Of a stretch of 64,000 nt of DNA, positions 35,638 to 47,282 are shown piece by piece; position 1 is the stretch's first letter, and each line of letters starts with the position of its first letter. A model generated the notes under the pieces. That model had not been told where the DNA came from, did no database searches, and saw only the letters and a list, made by a program, of their open reading frames with translations. Both the position numbers and the translations under genes were made by a program. Source of the stretch: Malaya genurostris. Its lineage: Eukaryota; Arthropoda; Insecta; Diptera; Culicidae. The DNA is taken from positions 9,999,007 through 10,063,006 of the forward strand of contig NC_080572.1 of assembly GCF_030247185.1 (NCBI RefSeq). Direction: 5' to 3'.

Positions 35638-36360
35638 GTAAGTACTCGATAAAAGATGTTTGTAGGACTTCGAACCCCGTTTTCCTGCAATCATGACGAT
35701 TGTTCATTGAAGGCCAAGAATCTGTTTTTCAAGTGTTTCAATCCAGCCGTTGTGATATTCTCCAGCGTCTCACTCATCAGCAGGCCTCCTATCAACTGTT
35801 CTCTTGCACTCTCACTCAAATAGCCACCCACCCATCAGCAGCAGCAGCGGTACACAATGTGCAGATTTTACATAATTATTGAAAAATCGATTTTCTCCGC
35901 ACGTTCTCTGTCGCCACACAATAGTAGGGTTTTCTCCGACCCCTCGCTTCTCGGACAAGCAGTCGCCGGGAGTAACAACGTTCCACATCGTTACCATCAG
36001 CATGTCTGTTGTGTGCTTCGGATTCGCGCTTCTGACACAATCCGGATTTCTTTAGTCCTACACTGCTTTTTTCCGATGTGCATCTGCATTAACCTACCAC
36101 TAGCTGCGCAAGGCATTCGACCTCTGCAAGCATTTCGAATCTGCTCGTCGACATCACAAAATGTCTGTTCTGTTTATCTGGGCCTGATTTGCGGTTTCTT
36201 AATTTCAGGACGATAAATTTTGCGGTGTGCCCTTATATTTCTTAGATCTTGTTAGTTGCTGACGAAACGAAACGACATGAGCTATCCGCGGTCCCCAACA
36301 GTAGTAGCAAAAGACTAAAAAATGACTGGCATTCGTTTCTTTTGTAAAATTTCTTTTTTA

Positions 36361-36441
36361 ACAGACTTCGCAGCCGATTTTCCGATACGATACTACTGAC
36401 ACTAAGAAACCTTCCAGGTCAGGACTCGAACGTACGACAAC
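36361..36441 (-). mobile_element. SINE fragment
   Basis: Minus-strand fragment sharing ACAGACTTCGCAGCCGATT, ACTAAGAA and CCTTCCAGGTC-GG-CTCGAAC with the SINE at 47063-47220, with an internal deletion between them. Confidence 0.65.
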
Positions 36442-36992
36442 TTGTTCTTTCAGGATCAGGATCTTTAGGGCTATCTTATATATCTAATGTATAAATGAAA
36501 TCACAACAGTATTTTTTCGCTATGGGTCTCTTCGGCACCCTTTTCCTTGGGGGAGAGGCAGTCTCTTTACTGTAATATTCTCCCTTTCCACTTTTATCCA
36601 ACCACCCGTTCGCGGCCTTCACTCAATATTCTATTCTCGTCATCCAGCACTCGTCCAAACAACCTCGCACGGTAACCCAATCATACTCAAACTCATTGTG
36701 GCTAGCACATAATTCAGTATACCACATTTACCTTCCAACGAGGCTATAGGTTCACTAAAAGCGGCTACGTCTATTGTTTCGTCGTCACTGCGACTGCTAT
36801 TGTTGTTGTTGTTGGAAACGTCGTTATAATTAATTTTTAAATTATTTTCGATATTAATTTATTTTTGGTTTTGTTGTCAGCCATGGTAGATGTTCCTTGT
36901 TGTAGTATTTTATTGTTGTCAGTTCTTGTCACAGTTTATGGCGTTCCTCACTGAGAATATCTATTACGTACCTTGTCGTCAAGATGTTCGAA

Positions 36993-37556
36993 TCCTCAGG
37001 GAGGAAGGCCCCCTTTTATACTAACGAAGTCCCAGGTAAAGACCTAAAACGTTGGATCTCATCCGAGCTCAGATCAACATTGGCCACCGACTGGTGGAAT
37101 AACAGAACCCTTTCATACGGAAAATCAAAAACGATGTCGAGCGTTGGGAAGACGTCGGTGACAAAAAGCAACAAAAAATCTTATACCGCTTACGAACAGA
37201 ACACTGTAGAGCATAACACAACATGGGGACTGAGGGTCATTTCCGGAAATCATGCATCGTGTGTAATCAGCATAACTCAGTAGAACACTTTATATGTTAC
37301 TGTCCACAATATCAAGGAGCCCGAACGCAATGGAACATTTCAGAAAACATCCGAGAAGCTCTGAGTAATGATCCTGCTTCCTTAGCCGCACTTATAAACT
37401 TCCTCAAGGATACAAATTTATTCGAACAGATTTGAATTAAGCAGTGACATACTACATTTACTATACACTTCGAATTGTTTATACCACCTAGCTTCTAAGC
37501 AGAGAAGAACCAGCCACTGGCTGAAAGTCTCTTTAATAAAAAAAAACTAACTAACT
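36993..37556 (+). mobile_element. 5'-truncated LINE with 12-bp TSD
   Basis: 564-bp insertion flanked by AAGATGTTCGAA at 36981-36992 and 37557-37568. It carries the last part of an I/R1/Loa-like LINE ORF2: KDLKRWISSELRSTLATDWW, then after a frameshift near 37220 GHFRKSCIVCNQHNSVEHF and NDPASLAALINFLKDTN to a stop. C-x2-C-x7-H-x3-C is the C-terminal zinc knuckle typical of these ORF2 proteins. The 3' tail is TTTAATAAAAAAAAACTAAC. The perfect TSD shows a relatively recent insertion. Confidence 0.88.
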
Positions 37557-37679
37557 AAGATGTTCGAAGTTTATGCTCGTTTTCTTCGTATTCGGGAAAA
37601 AAATCAACAAAAACCTATCAGACAAAAATTTAAGTCTGAGTTCGGAAAAATCATTTTAACAATGTTGCCTGGGTTGGTG

Positions 37680-37875
37680 GTTCAATGCATAGGGCACTGA
37701 TCTTACAAGTCAGTTGTCGTATGTTCGAATCCCGACCTGGAAGGATTCTTAGTGTCAGTTAGGGATCAATCGTAGCACCATCCATGTACTGATTCTGTAC
37801 GCTATAAATCGGCTGCGAAGTCTGTTGAAACAGAATATCAAATTTCACAAAAGGGGAATGTAAAATATTAAGGCT
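37680..37875 (+). mobile_element. tRNA-derived SINE, best copy
   Basis: The head resembles a tRNA: anticodon arm CTGAT-CTTACAA-GTCAG at 37697-37713 with anticodon TAC (Val type), and a B-box GTTCGAATCCC at 37723-37733. The tRNA-unrelated body follows (GGAAGGATTCTTAGTGTCAG, GTACTGATTCTGTACGCTA, CGGCTGCGAAGTCTGTTGAA) and an A-rich end near 37870. Four copies occur in this window. Confidence 0.75.
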
Positions 37876-38244
37876 TTTGTTTTGGTTTGGTGTTGATGGT
37901 GCCTGTATTATTAACATTTCAAGAGAAATCCATGTAAGTTTCATGTTGAAAATTTTCACAATCTGTTACCAGAACAGGAACCCAAAGACCGTGTGATAGT
38001 CGTACACCCAAACCTCCATTTACGAACCTTATATATGTATGTATGTATATTTACACACTCACTCGTTTGCGTATATGTGTATATATTTATACATATAAAT
38101 GATCGCGTTTACTTCACCAACATTTATATGTATTAGGAAATACAAATATTTGCACACATGCGTACGTATAATAATACATATATACATATATAAGTTACGT
38201 AAATGGAGGTTTGGGTGTAGTATGTTTTTTGGCCGTGATATAGA

Positions 38245-38967
38245 CACAGACTAACAGACAGGACACTCAAATTAGATTCTTCAATCATTTTAACTGTCAT
38301 TTCGAATATTCCTTTATTTGGGACAGTACTCACATGTGTCATGATGGCGCCACGTTACCCTATCAAAAACATCCTGTCTGTCATCTAGACTGTGTTTATT
38401 TTTTTCATTTACCAACAGAGTTGCCATTCATACAGAATTACCTGTAATGTATTGATATGTATTTGCATTTGTATGCGAATTTCATGAAGGATACAGATTT
38501 AATACATATTGCCAAAACTATATACAAAATTGTGCCTACCTCTCATCCTTCAACGCAATACAAAATCGAACCCGTTTAGTGGCAATATTTACTTGCTTCT
38601 GATCTGCCGCCACTTAATTTCGGGTGAAAATTACCAACACAATAAAAAATAGTCTAGATGAACAATGTTGAGAAAAATAAATGGTTACCTTCCAACATCG
38701 CTAAAAAGTTTAATATATTATTAACGTAATATAATAATTTACTGTGACGATTCATTTCCAAATATTATGATGAAATCAGGCATCCCTGCAAGCAGCTGAT
38801 CGGTGTTGACAAACGAGGGGGAACCAACTAGTAAATTAACTTTTACATAACACAAGGGGTGTACCGATAAAAAATAGTTCGCGCAGTACAATATAGGTGG
38901 AACTAGTGCACCCCGAAAAATTATTTTTATAAGAATTTACTCATACTGTCATGTCTGTTAGTCTGTG
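38245..38967 (-). mobile_element. element X copy 4 (7-bp TSD)
   Basis: 723-bp copy flanked by ATATAGA (38238-38244, 38968-38974), same orientation as copy 2, with CACAGACTAACAGAC termini. It inserted in a TATA/TATG-rich microsatellite-like zone (38035-38240). Confidence 0.9.
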
Positions 38968-39459
38968 ATATAGACATTTTTAATTTTCATCGCCCTGTAT
39001 TTTCGGAACAGTAAGTAGACTCCGGATAAAATTAAGATATCTATTTGAATCGAGGCTCGATCTGCAAAAATGAATTTGTTTGGCTGTAAACTAATGCGAC
39101 TTGCATGCTAGAAGAATTTACTATTGTCAAGAAATTTGTTCCATTGTCGATGCCAACATAAGGCTTGCATGCTGACATGCTTTGTTATTGGATTTTTATT
39201 ACTGCTATTACTATCGTTCTAATTATTTGCTATCACAGCATGTATTATTTTCTGTTTTTAACAATATTACTACACAACCAGCTGTAATATAAATCACGAA
39301 GCATGGAATTCCAATGCATGTCTTTTGCAAAACTGTTCAATTCATTTAATTTTTTCTGTCACACTTCCCGAAAAGTGGCTATGATTTTACTCAACACTGT
39401 GTTTAACCAAAACCAAACACCAAGATCAAACTTTTGTGTCTGCTCCACAGTTCTAGTTT

Positions 39460-40010
39460 GTTCAACAAAGTAGCTCCGGAACCGGAAATCAAATCCTGAT
39501 GGAATTCAGTAGCAACTAGGGATGTCGGAAATTTTGAATTACTCGATTATTCAATAATCGAGTATAATTTTGAAACTAATCGATTGAAATTTATTCGATT
39601 ATCTGAGTAATTAATCGATTACTCGATTATTCATTCGATTATTACTATGGGATTTTTTTTATTATTCGATTAGCTCAATAATCGAATATTAGTTTTAAGC
39701 TATTCGATTAAATATTACTCGATTATCTGGGTTATTAATCGATTACTCGATTAATCGATCGATATTACGACATCCCTAGTAGCAACCTATGGGTCTATAA
39801 GACCCTTCATTTGGTTCTAAGTTTGTGTAATTCGGTTCAGCCATCTCTGAGAAAAGTGAAAGCATATCTTTACAATTTATTAGTACATATCAATCTGTAA
39901 TTCCGGAATCGGAATTCGGATGAGAATGAAGTTCGAGAGCAGGCTATGGGATCATAAGACCTTTCGTTTGAATCTACGTTTGGAAAATTCGATCCAGCCT
40001 TCTTCCCTCC
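39460..40010. repeat. repeat family T fragment, split by hAT MITE
   Basis: Copy of repeat T (blocks CCGGAAATC, GACCCTTCATTTGG-TTCTAAG and GGTTCAGCCATCTCTGAGAA) with a hAT-like MITE inserted at 39517-39778. Confidence 0.55.
39517..39778. mobile_element. hAT-like MITE (TIR TAGGGATGTCG)
   Basis: 262-bp element with 11-bp perfect TIRs TAGGGATGTCG and 8-bp TSD GTAGCAAC (39509-39516, 39779-39786). The interior is almost entirely iterations of TCGATTA/TAATCGA, giving strong self-complementarity. Confidence 0.88.
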
Positions 40011-41134
40011 CGTGTTTGGTGGGCTTGACGGTATTGCAAACATCATCAGATACAATCATTTAGAACTAGAATTTAATATAGATATATGTTACAGCTTTAG
40101 CTTAATTATTCATTTTAATGAATGAAATACGGAACGACTTGAATAAGATGTTGATTGCATTACGCTCCAAACATCCGGGGTTTGGAGAGGCCGCTAGGGC
40201 TTAACTGAGCTCTGTTTTATGTTTCACTTTTATACTACCGGCCCTTATTGCCAGTGTGAAGTGGAAATTAAGTGAAGTGAACGTATCCCAATTGGGATTC
40301 ACACGATGACATCAAACAAACGGTAAATCTAGTCCATCTTTGACGTTTATTGGTGGTTTGTGTATCATGGAGTACTGTGGAATGAGATGGAATATTGTGG
40401 AATAGAATAAAATAATACAGTCTGAACAAATGAGCAAACCTCTGATAGCTGTCAATCGATGTTCATCCAGTTCATTTTGTGAGGTTGTGTCGTTTTCAGG
40501 TGAGACCTGATGAGTGAGATGATCTGTGAGTGAAGTGTAAGAGGAAATGTATGCAAGAACGGTAATAAAGGCCACCGTTTCAGCTCAGTACTAACGATCG
40601 ACCAATAGTAGAGTTAAAAGTAGGGTAACGGTACCCTCATTTATTTCAGCTCCATTAGTCATCTCACATACGGAAACCGTTACTTAGAGTGAGATCTGTT
40701 GTCTCTGTTCGATACATTGACTTCAAAAGTAAGATGAAATAATGTGCATTCGCTTCAAGTTTTCACGTCGCTATAACAACAGTATTGAATAATTTTCGAA
40801 CTACTTTTTCTGTGGTAGTGCTTCACAAATCCGAAGCAAAGATATTATATTCGATTTGATCACAATGCATTAAGCGCTATTCACACCAGGTCGTGACGTA
40901 TCCGGAACAGGACTGAAACGTGCCGGGATTTATTAGTAAAATATTCTCATCATACCGTGCACTTTCCGTGTCGCTGCCGTTGCTATTAGTAACATACACA
41001 GTCGTTGCATTTGATGTTTTTCTGTTCCTTACAAGAATGTCACATTTTTTCAACGACAAATTGGCCGTAATTGCAATTGCTCTGAATGGCGAAGATAATC
41101 AGCAGTTTAAAAACAAAAAAGAAAGAAGATTTAG

Positions 41135-42610
41135 ATGCACGAACTTTTGCGAAAAAGAGCGGTTGAAGGTGAATTCACCAACTTATATAAGCAGCTTGTT
41201 AACGACGAGATCAAGGTATATTTCCGGATGTCAGCACACGGAACGACCGAAATTAGCTCTGCGCCTAATTCGTATTACTGTTTTTGAATTAGTTGATTCT
41301 AACAACAAAATTTCCAAAATAACTATAAAATTAGTTAAAATGTAGAATTTACTGTGCTGAAAAAAACTCTTATTTTTAGAGAATGTGTTTAGTTGGCGAA
41401 TATTCTGGACACAAACCAGCAATATTTCAATCCAACACGAAATTCTCATTGACAACTAATTTCGTTATTAAAATCAGAAACTTTGATTCTATTTATCTAT
41501 CACCGTCATTACTGAAGGACAGCAGTGTCAAAGCAAAACAATCCATTAAAAAGCTAAAAGGGACAGTCTTGTTGAAACTGCTCGCAAATTGTTTAGATGT
41601 TTTTCGCATGTGTTACGTAAACTGTTAGTGGAAAGTGTATTTATTCAGAATTTGTGCGCACTTGAAGCGATTGTGCGTAATAATGTTTTTACGCGGAACA
41701 GTGATGTGAATTTCGAATGTTTCACTCTAATTGTGATGAAGGTTTTTTGTATCTTCAAACCTTCCGAGCTGCGCCGTCCGGTGTACTATTTGTATTCGGT
41801 TTTTGTTTTCCGAGTGCTCAAAGTTTTCAGTGAGAATGAAGAAACAGTGATTTAGAAGAAAAAAAATTCAAAAAGATGTTTACGTTTCGTTTATGTCTTT
41901 TTCTCCAACACAACATCGTATTTATACCTGCCAATATAGAAAAGACAACCGCGTCTGAATTTTTTTCGGCAGTAGTGTGCCATCTAGTGGCTAGTAGTCA
42001 TTAAGGTGTTACCGTTTCGGTGACAGGGCGCCATATAGCTGCAGATTGCAGAAGCCAATTCAACCATTCATATTGGTTGAAAACAACATTATATTTCTTT
42101 AATTCAACTAAAAAATTAGTTGACTGGATATGAAGTGTGCCTTAGCTAAGAAATGACAGTACGTTTAATTTGTGAATTCAACTAAAAAAAATAGTCATTT
42201 CAACAAATATTTTATTATTATTAAGGGAATGAGAATAAAAAATCTAAATCAGCAAAAGTAAGATTTTTTTAGTTGTCTCAAAAAATAACTAACTAAAATC
42301 AGCAAATCAACTAAATTTTTCGCGAAAATGCTGATTTCGGTCGTTCCGTGCAGCCTGTTTCAACTCACTGTTGAGTAAAATTCATCCGTGTCTTAAAAAG
42401 CATGATACTACATTCCGATTAGCAGTGACTCCTCGAGAGAGGCTGGCAGTTTGTTTAAAAGATATTTTCATTGATTTCTTAACAAGATTTACCGAAGAAT
42501 TAATCGACGATGCAATTCCGAAACCAACAGAAGATATGTGGAAGAAGATTGCTAACGATTTTTGTGGAGTTTTCCACTGTGTCTTGGAGCCTTGGATGGA
42601 AAGCATGTGA
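41135..42610 (+). pseudogene. Harbinger transposase relic, split
   Basis: First part (41135-41236): MHELLRKRAVEGEFTNLYKQ then LVNDEIKVYFRMS, the conserved N-terminus of PIF/Harbinger (DDE_Tnp_4) transposases. Second part (42356-42610) resumes exactly in frame after removing the nested insert and one TSD copy: CFNSLLSKIHPCLKKHDTTF, RLAVTPRERLAVCL, then a gap and WKKIANDFCGVFHCV, where FPHCLGALDGKHV is expected; a frameshift follows. The catalytic core is deleted, so it cannot be active. Confidence 0.85.
41237..42350. mobile_element. Transib-like element nested in Harbinger
   Basis: 1114-bp insert with TIRs CACGGAACGACCGAAATTAG and inverted CACGGAACGACCGAAATCAG. The host junctions are CAGCA (41232-41236) and CAGCC (42351-42355), a 5-bp TSD with one mismatch. 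CAC termini plus a 5-bp GC-rich TSD fit Transib (family knowledge), though no RAG1-like frame is seen. Subterminal AACTAA/TTAGTT motifs recur. Open frames at 41383-41628 and 41589-41855 have no recognised domain. Confidence 0.6.
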
Positions 42611-42912
42611 CAATTCAAGTACCTGCCAATAGTAACTTTGATTCAACGCACGCTTTGACCGTGCTTCGGACGTGTACAGAAACGGGTACGACACGGTCTA
42701 GGGAGAATATTCATATGGAGCTGCATTAAACAAAAATTTGAAGCGTAACCCGGATGGGATCTGGTCCAGTCCTTTCCGGATACGTCACGGCCTAGTGTGA
42801 ATAGCGCTTTAATTGAAAGTCGAGTAATCGCCAAAATAACATAGTGGCTATACAAACGAGATGATTATTGGTACATTAAATAGATCAATGTTACGATGTT
42901 TGCTTGTGGAGT

Positions 42913-42951
42913 ACATGTATGTATGTATGTATGTATGTATGTATGTATGTG
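42913..42951. repeat. (ATGT)n microsatellite
   Basis: About nine uninterrupted ATGT units. Confidence 0.95.
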
Positions 42952-44149
42952 TAAATTGCATGTGTAAATAATTACTAACTTAACATTTCTATTCCATATG
43001 AATTGAATTCGCACTGAGAAAACTGGAAAATCGAAGTAAGAGAAGTTCTTAAACTTGGAAAAGAAGAATTATGCAGAATACCAGAAATATAAAAAAAGAA
43101 ACGAATGAATAACGGAGATGTATAGCAAATAAGATAAGTATGCAAAAAAAACATCAAGTATCCAACAGCAGGGTGGCAAGTGACCGGGAAAATCGGGAAA
43201 ACCGGGAAAAAGTCGGGAATTTTAGTGCAAATCCAGGAAAAAAATTACTAGTCCTAATCTTAGTAAAGATTTTCAGCATCATGATTTTCCTGATTAAAGA
43301 AATGAAAAGTTGAAGACAATACTCCATTTTGTGTTTGAGTGAGAAGTTCAATAAAAGTTTTGAAACATCGTATTGTCCCACACAGGTTTTATGGTACACA
43401 ACTCATTGGAGATGAGGCCAAAATCCCATGTTTCGTTCAACAATTTTTGTAAGGGTTTGGCAGCAATTTTTAATGGATCAGAAAGCATTAGAGCTTTCTT
43501 AGTTGTTATCAACAACAGCACATCGAACGGATGCTTTTGCTGGATTTCTATTAAATTTCAGAATAAGTTTACATAATATGATTGCAAAGGAAATATCAGG
43601 TAATGATTGTCCTAATTTCATCATAATTTGTCTCAGTAATGTCATCTTGAGACAATACTTGTGTTGTAATCTTGATATTGATTTCAATAGGATTCACAAA
43701 ATTAAAAAAGTTGTCGACTTTGACCTTGTCCACCGTTTGCAATGAGTATTTGGTTCGATTCTTTGAAAGCTGAAATTGGTTCCTGAGAGTTTGTGAAAAA
43801 CTTTAGAAAGGTTTAGAAGATGGTTTGATTTGTTCAGTGAGTGTTTAATTTATATTAAAGATGGATTTCATAGTAGGATCACAAGAATGCGGGTGTTGAT
43901 GTCGACGAAGAATCAAACTTAGATCATCTCAGTCACTAGAGGCATAGACTGTTGTTGGTTTTCCAAAGCGACAAGAGTCCATTTCAAGAATTTTAGAAGG
44001 ACTTTGTTCTGTTTCGTCAAAACTCAATTTTGAAAGAATATCGCATATGTTGTTAGATGGAATCGGGAGGAGAATTGTTTCTTGTTCATTTTCAACCTTA
44101 GGTTTTCTTTTTTTAGACTATACTAGACTAATATAGTATTGGAATACAC

Positions 44150-45629
44150 TAGAGATGGGCAATCCGTTCACGAACAGTTCAACGAGTTATATCTCCTCGA
44201 AAAGTGAGTGAATTGGAGTTCTTTATTTAAGAATAATAGCTCTCTATATAGAAATGAAAGTAATCGAATTCTTTGAGGATGTATACAAGTTAGTTGCGTT
44301 TTTAGGAATGTTTTCTGATCCGAGAAATCTGGTAGAAGTTACACACATTCGTGACCTTTGATAACGTATGAAAAGAGAATGATTGTTGGTAGAAATACAT
44401 GCAAAAAGTACTCCGGTCAAAATTGCGGTAAAATTTTATTTTCAATCGAATATAATATAAGATGAAAATGAAATTTATGGCCCCTGACCTGTCAGCATAT
44501 TCCTACTAATGCATTTTGCTGCCACTTTCAAGTAAAGCTAACAGAATTAATCGTCAGCTGAATAATCGCACCTAGTCATTTGAAGTTTTCCTGGTCAGTG
44601 CCAAGTAGTCTAGCTGCTTCATTGTCTTCGCTGTTGGTAGTGAGCAAGTGCGAATGAATAGAATTATAAATGGAGTAATGCATTAAAAATGAAAACTAAG
44701 AGAGGAAACTATTAATTTATGTGTATGCTGCAATTGATATTTCAGCTATCTAATTTGTCTTTCATCTATTCTGCCTATACTTTCATATCCCATATGAAAA
44801 ATCGGCATGTCGAGAAAAAGACGATTAAAATTTTATTTTCGAATTTTTTGATTTATTGTTATACCTAATGCTAAATTATGGTATTATTACATGAAATATC
44901 GGTAATATACCTTTGCTATTCCAATATTGCAACAAATGAAATTATTGAAATTTACACTGAATGGGACTGATACGCGGGTACTTCACATATGGGACAGACA
45001 TGAGTTGATATTTTTTTCACATTTTACTGAACAAACCCTCAACTTTTATTGCAATTCCTGAGAAAATATTGAGGATAGTTTGCATTCCTCAAGCTAACTA
45101 AATATTGGCGAAAATCGTTATGGGACTGATATGCGAGTATGGGCAGTATTGTCTTGAACCAATTCGAATGTTTACATAAACCTCATTTGAAGGCAGCTCT
45201 TACACTATTGAAAGAGATATTTTGTTACTTCGAGAGATCAACTGACGGTGGTGAAACTGATTGGAAGTGTGAAGAGTGAAGAACTGAATGCTGCTCGTTA
45301 GGTACGCCAAGGAACGTTGTGTGTGTTAGAGTGTGAAGTTTACTGCAGTAGGGTGATCGTCAATGTGTTCCACATTCAGTTTCAATTGAATTGAATTAAT
45401 TTTTACTGCACTGCTCACTATTATTGAATCTTGAATCTGTATCTCTCATATTATTTTCGAAGAAACATACAAAGTTTCAGAAGAACGAAAACAAAAAGGT
45501 TAAAACCGGGATAAAATGAATGATATATAAAAAAGAAAAACGAAAGAATGGTTCAACAGAACTAATTTTTTCGGTAGAACTATCAAGTTTTGAGCGATTC
45601 TTTGTAATGAAGGGTTTTGCCCATCTCTA
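44150..45629. mobile_element. hAT-like element, 1.48 kb, nested
   Basis: TIRs TAGAGATGGGCAA at both ends and 8-bp TSD GAATACAC (44142-44149, 45630-45637). No transposase frame, so non-autonomous. Same family as 3890-4294. Confidence 0.87.
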
Positions 45630-45699
45630 GAATACACTCCTAGTTTAAATCCTAAGAGTCTTAAGAACTACTGATTTTCTAGATAGCCTATTTAAGACT

Positions 45700-45930
45700 T
45701 ATTTAGTAGTAGTCTTACAAAAGACTGAATAGTTCGGAAAATCGATTCAGCCTTCTCTGAGAAAATTGATCGCTAAAAAACGTTACATAGATACATACAC
45801 AATTTCAGATCTTGACGAACTGATTCGAATGGTATATGACACTCAGCCCTCCGGGCCTTGGTTCCAAAATCGGTTTTCACAGTGATTGCATAACTTATCT
45901 ATATGAGAAAGCCAATAAAGACTTCTTGCC
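45700..45930. repeat. repeat family T terminal segment
   Basis: Holds CGAATGGTATATGACACTCA, GGGCCTTGGTTCC and TGATTGCATAACTTATCTAT, a block also present (in either orientation) at 57195-57300 and 59930-60030. It lies inside the 43169-46158 element. Confidence 0.6.
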
Positions 45931-46185
45931 ATTGTTATGTGCACTTGGCATAATGAATATTTTCTATTTCTAAATCGAGATACCCAAAAAATACTTTATT
46001 TCTCAACTCTCGATTTTCTTTTGGATATGGGATTTCTAAAAATATTAAAAAATATACTGAACATAGGCGATTTGAGGCTGTTAAAAAAACCGGGAATTTT
46101 TTGTCTCGCGCACCTTGAAAATTGGGAAATTGAAATCGATAATTCACTTACCACCCTGCAACAGGTAAACCCATTTAGATGATTA

Positions 46186-46256
46186 TTATTGTTGTTATTA
46201 CTATTACCATTGTTACATTATTACATTACTATTACAATTATTACCGTTACATTCCA
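46186..46256. repeat. degenerate ATT/ATTAC trinucleotide-rich tract
   Basis: Irregular TTATTATTG, TTACATTACTATTAC-type iterations immediately right of the element ending at 46158. Confidence 0.7.
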
Positions 46257-46912
46257 TACAGACCATTACAAAAACCACATTTGACATTATCACAAAACCA
46301 GATCTACGACCATTGTCATTACAAAAACAACAACTAAACTATAAAACACAACCACACATTATAAGGACAATTTTATACAATCTATAGTGACCAAGTGGGC
46401 ACCATAGCCTAGGAAAGTAGTGTGTTGATTTAAAATAGAAGCTCATAGAAGCAAATCTTAACAAGGGTCCAGTGTAGAACTCTGTTGCTACCGTGAGTTC
46501 TTGCAAAAAAAATCCGATCCAGCCATCTCCGAAAAAAGTGAGTGTTTATTTTTTGTTACATATACACACACGCACAGACATTCAACATAAACTGCTAATG
46601 CATTGACGATTCGAAGATGAAGAGTAAAAATTAAAAAACTCAAAAAGCTAGTGAAAGAAGATGTTATTATTGGGAAGTCAGAATATGCTAGAGCTGGAAT
46701 TCAAACTACACAGACAGAATTCAAATAACGTTGATTAAATTTGATTTTTGAAAAAAAAATCATGCGTCTTAGTTTTAAATATCACGCAGAATTCACACGT
46801 TTTTTATCTTAAATTTCGCACGTTGCGATAACGATTTGTTTTTCGTGAAAACCTTGGAATTATCTACCGACAGTGAGCTGTCGCGACATAAACATTTTGA
46901 ACCCTTTATACT

Positions 46913-47282
46913 CAGTGGCGTATTTTGGGTTGAGAGGGGACACGCAACGTTTTTAGGGAAGCGACAAACCAATCTTTGGAACCTTTTGTTTTGCTCGTCC
47001 AAGCAAATTTCTCCGGAGATGGAGTTCAGCCTTTTTTTGATCACTATACCAACGATGGGGGCAAAGCAAAGTCTTGGCATTGCATTCCTTTTGTGGAATT
47101 TGGCCTTTCTGTTTCAACAGACTTCGCAGCCGATTCTTAGTGTACAGAATCATTGCATGGCTAGTACTATGGATCCTACTGACGCTAAGAATCCTTCCAG
47201 GTCGGGGCTCGAACATACGACAACGATGGGGGCGGTAAATCTTATTTTGCCCCGGACACCAGATTTCCTCGGTACGCCACTG
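46913..47282. mobile_element. hAT-like MITE (TIR CAGTGGCGTA), split by SINE
   Basis: TIRs CAGTGGCGTA with 8-bp TSD TTTATACT (46905-46912, 47283-47290). The 370-bp span includes a nested SINE of 158 bp plus its TSD, so the original MITE was about 199 bp. Non-coding. Confidence 0.88.
47063..47220 (-). mobile_element. tRNA-derived SINE, 5'-truncated, with 13-bp TSD
   Basis: Minus-strand copy flanked by CAACGATGGGGGC (47050-47062, 47221-47233). It starts at the B-box (ATGTTCGAGCCCCGACC), lacking the A-box and anticodon arm, and continues through GGAAGGATTCTTAGCGTCAG to an ACAAAAGGAATGCAATG-type 3' end. A 5' truncation with a long TSD fits LINE-driven retroposition. Confidence 0.88.

Larger units (their letters stand above)
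40873..42808 (+). mobile_element. PIF/Harbinger element relic (TTA TSD)
   Basis: Flanked by TTA (40870-40872, 42809-42811). TIRs of about 40 bp: AGCGCTATTCACACCAGGTC and inverted AGCGCTATTCACACTAGGCC, both continuing CGTGACGTATCCGGAA. Carries transposase fragments and is split by a second element at 41237-42350. Own sequence is only about 0.8 kb, so it is an internally deleted copy. Confidence 0.9.
43169..46158. mobile_element. element with TIR CAGGGTGGCAAGTGA, split by hAT
   Basis: Left end CAGGGTGGCAAGTGA and inverted right end CAGGGTGGTAAGTGA, flanked by CAACAG (43163-43168, 46159-46164). Runs of CCGGGAAAA-type sequence follow each end. About 1.5 kb is its own; 1.5 kb belongs to the nested element 44150-45629. 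Short open frames (43373-43576, 43503-43745) have no assigned function. CAGGG termini suggest hAT, but the TSD is 6 bp as read, so the superfamily is open. Confidence 0.65.

Noticed and set aside
36984..37283. ORF starting at the ATG in AAGATGTTCG
   Set aside because: The ATG lies in the target-site duplication; the frame is the accidental start of a truncated LINE ORF2.
37670..37740. Functional tRNA-Val gene
   Set aside because: The anticodon arm is present but the acceptor stem and T-stem pairing are poor, and the same SINE body follows as in three other copies.
40620..40660. Further element with a GGGTAACGGTACCC left end
   Set aside because: Resembles the TIR at 6986 but no matching right end was found nearby.
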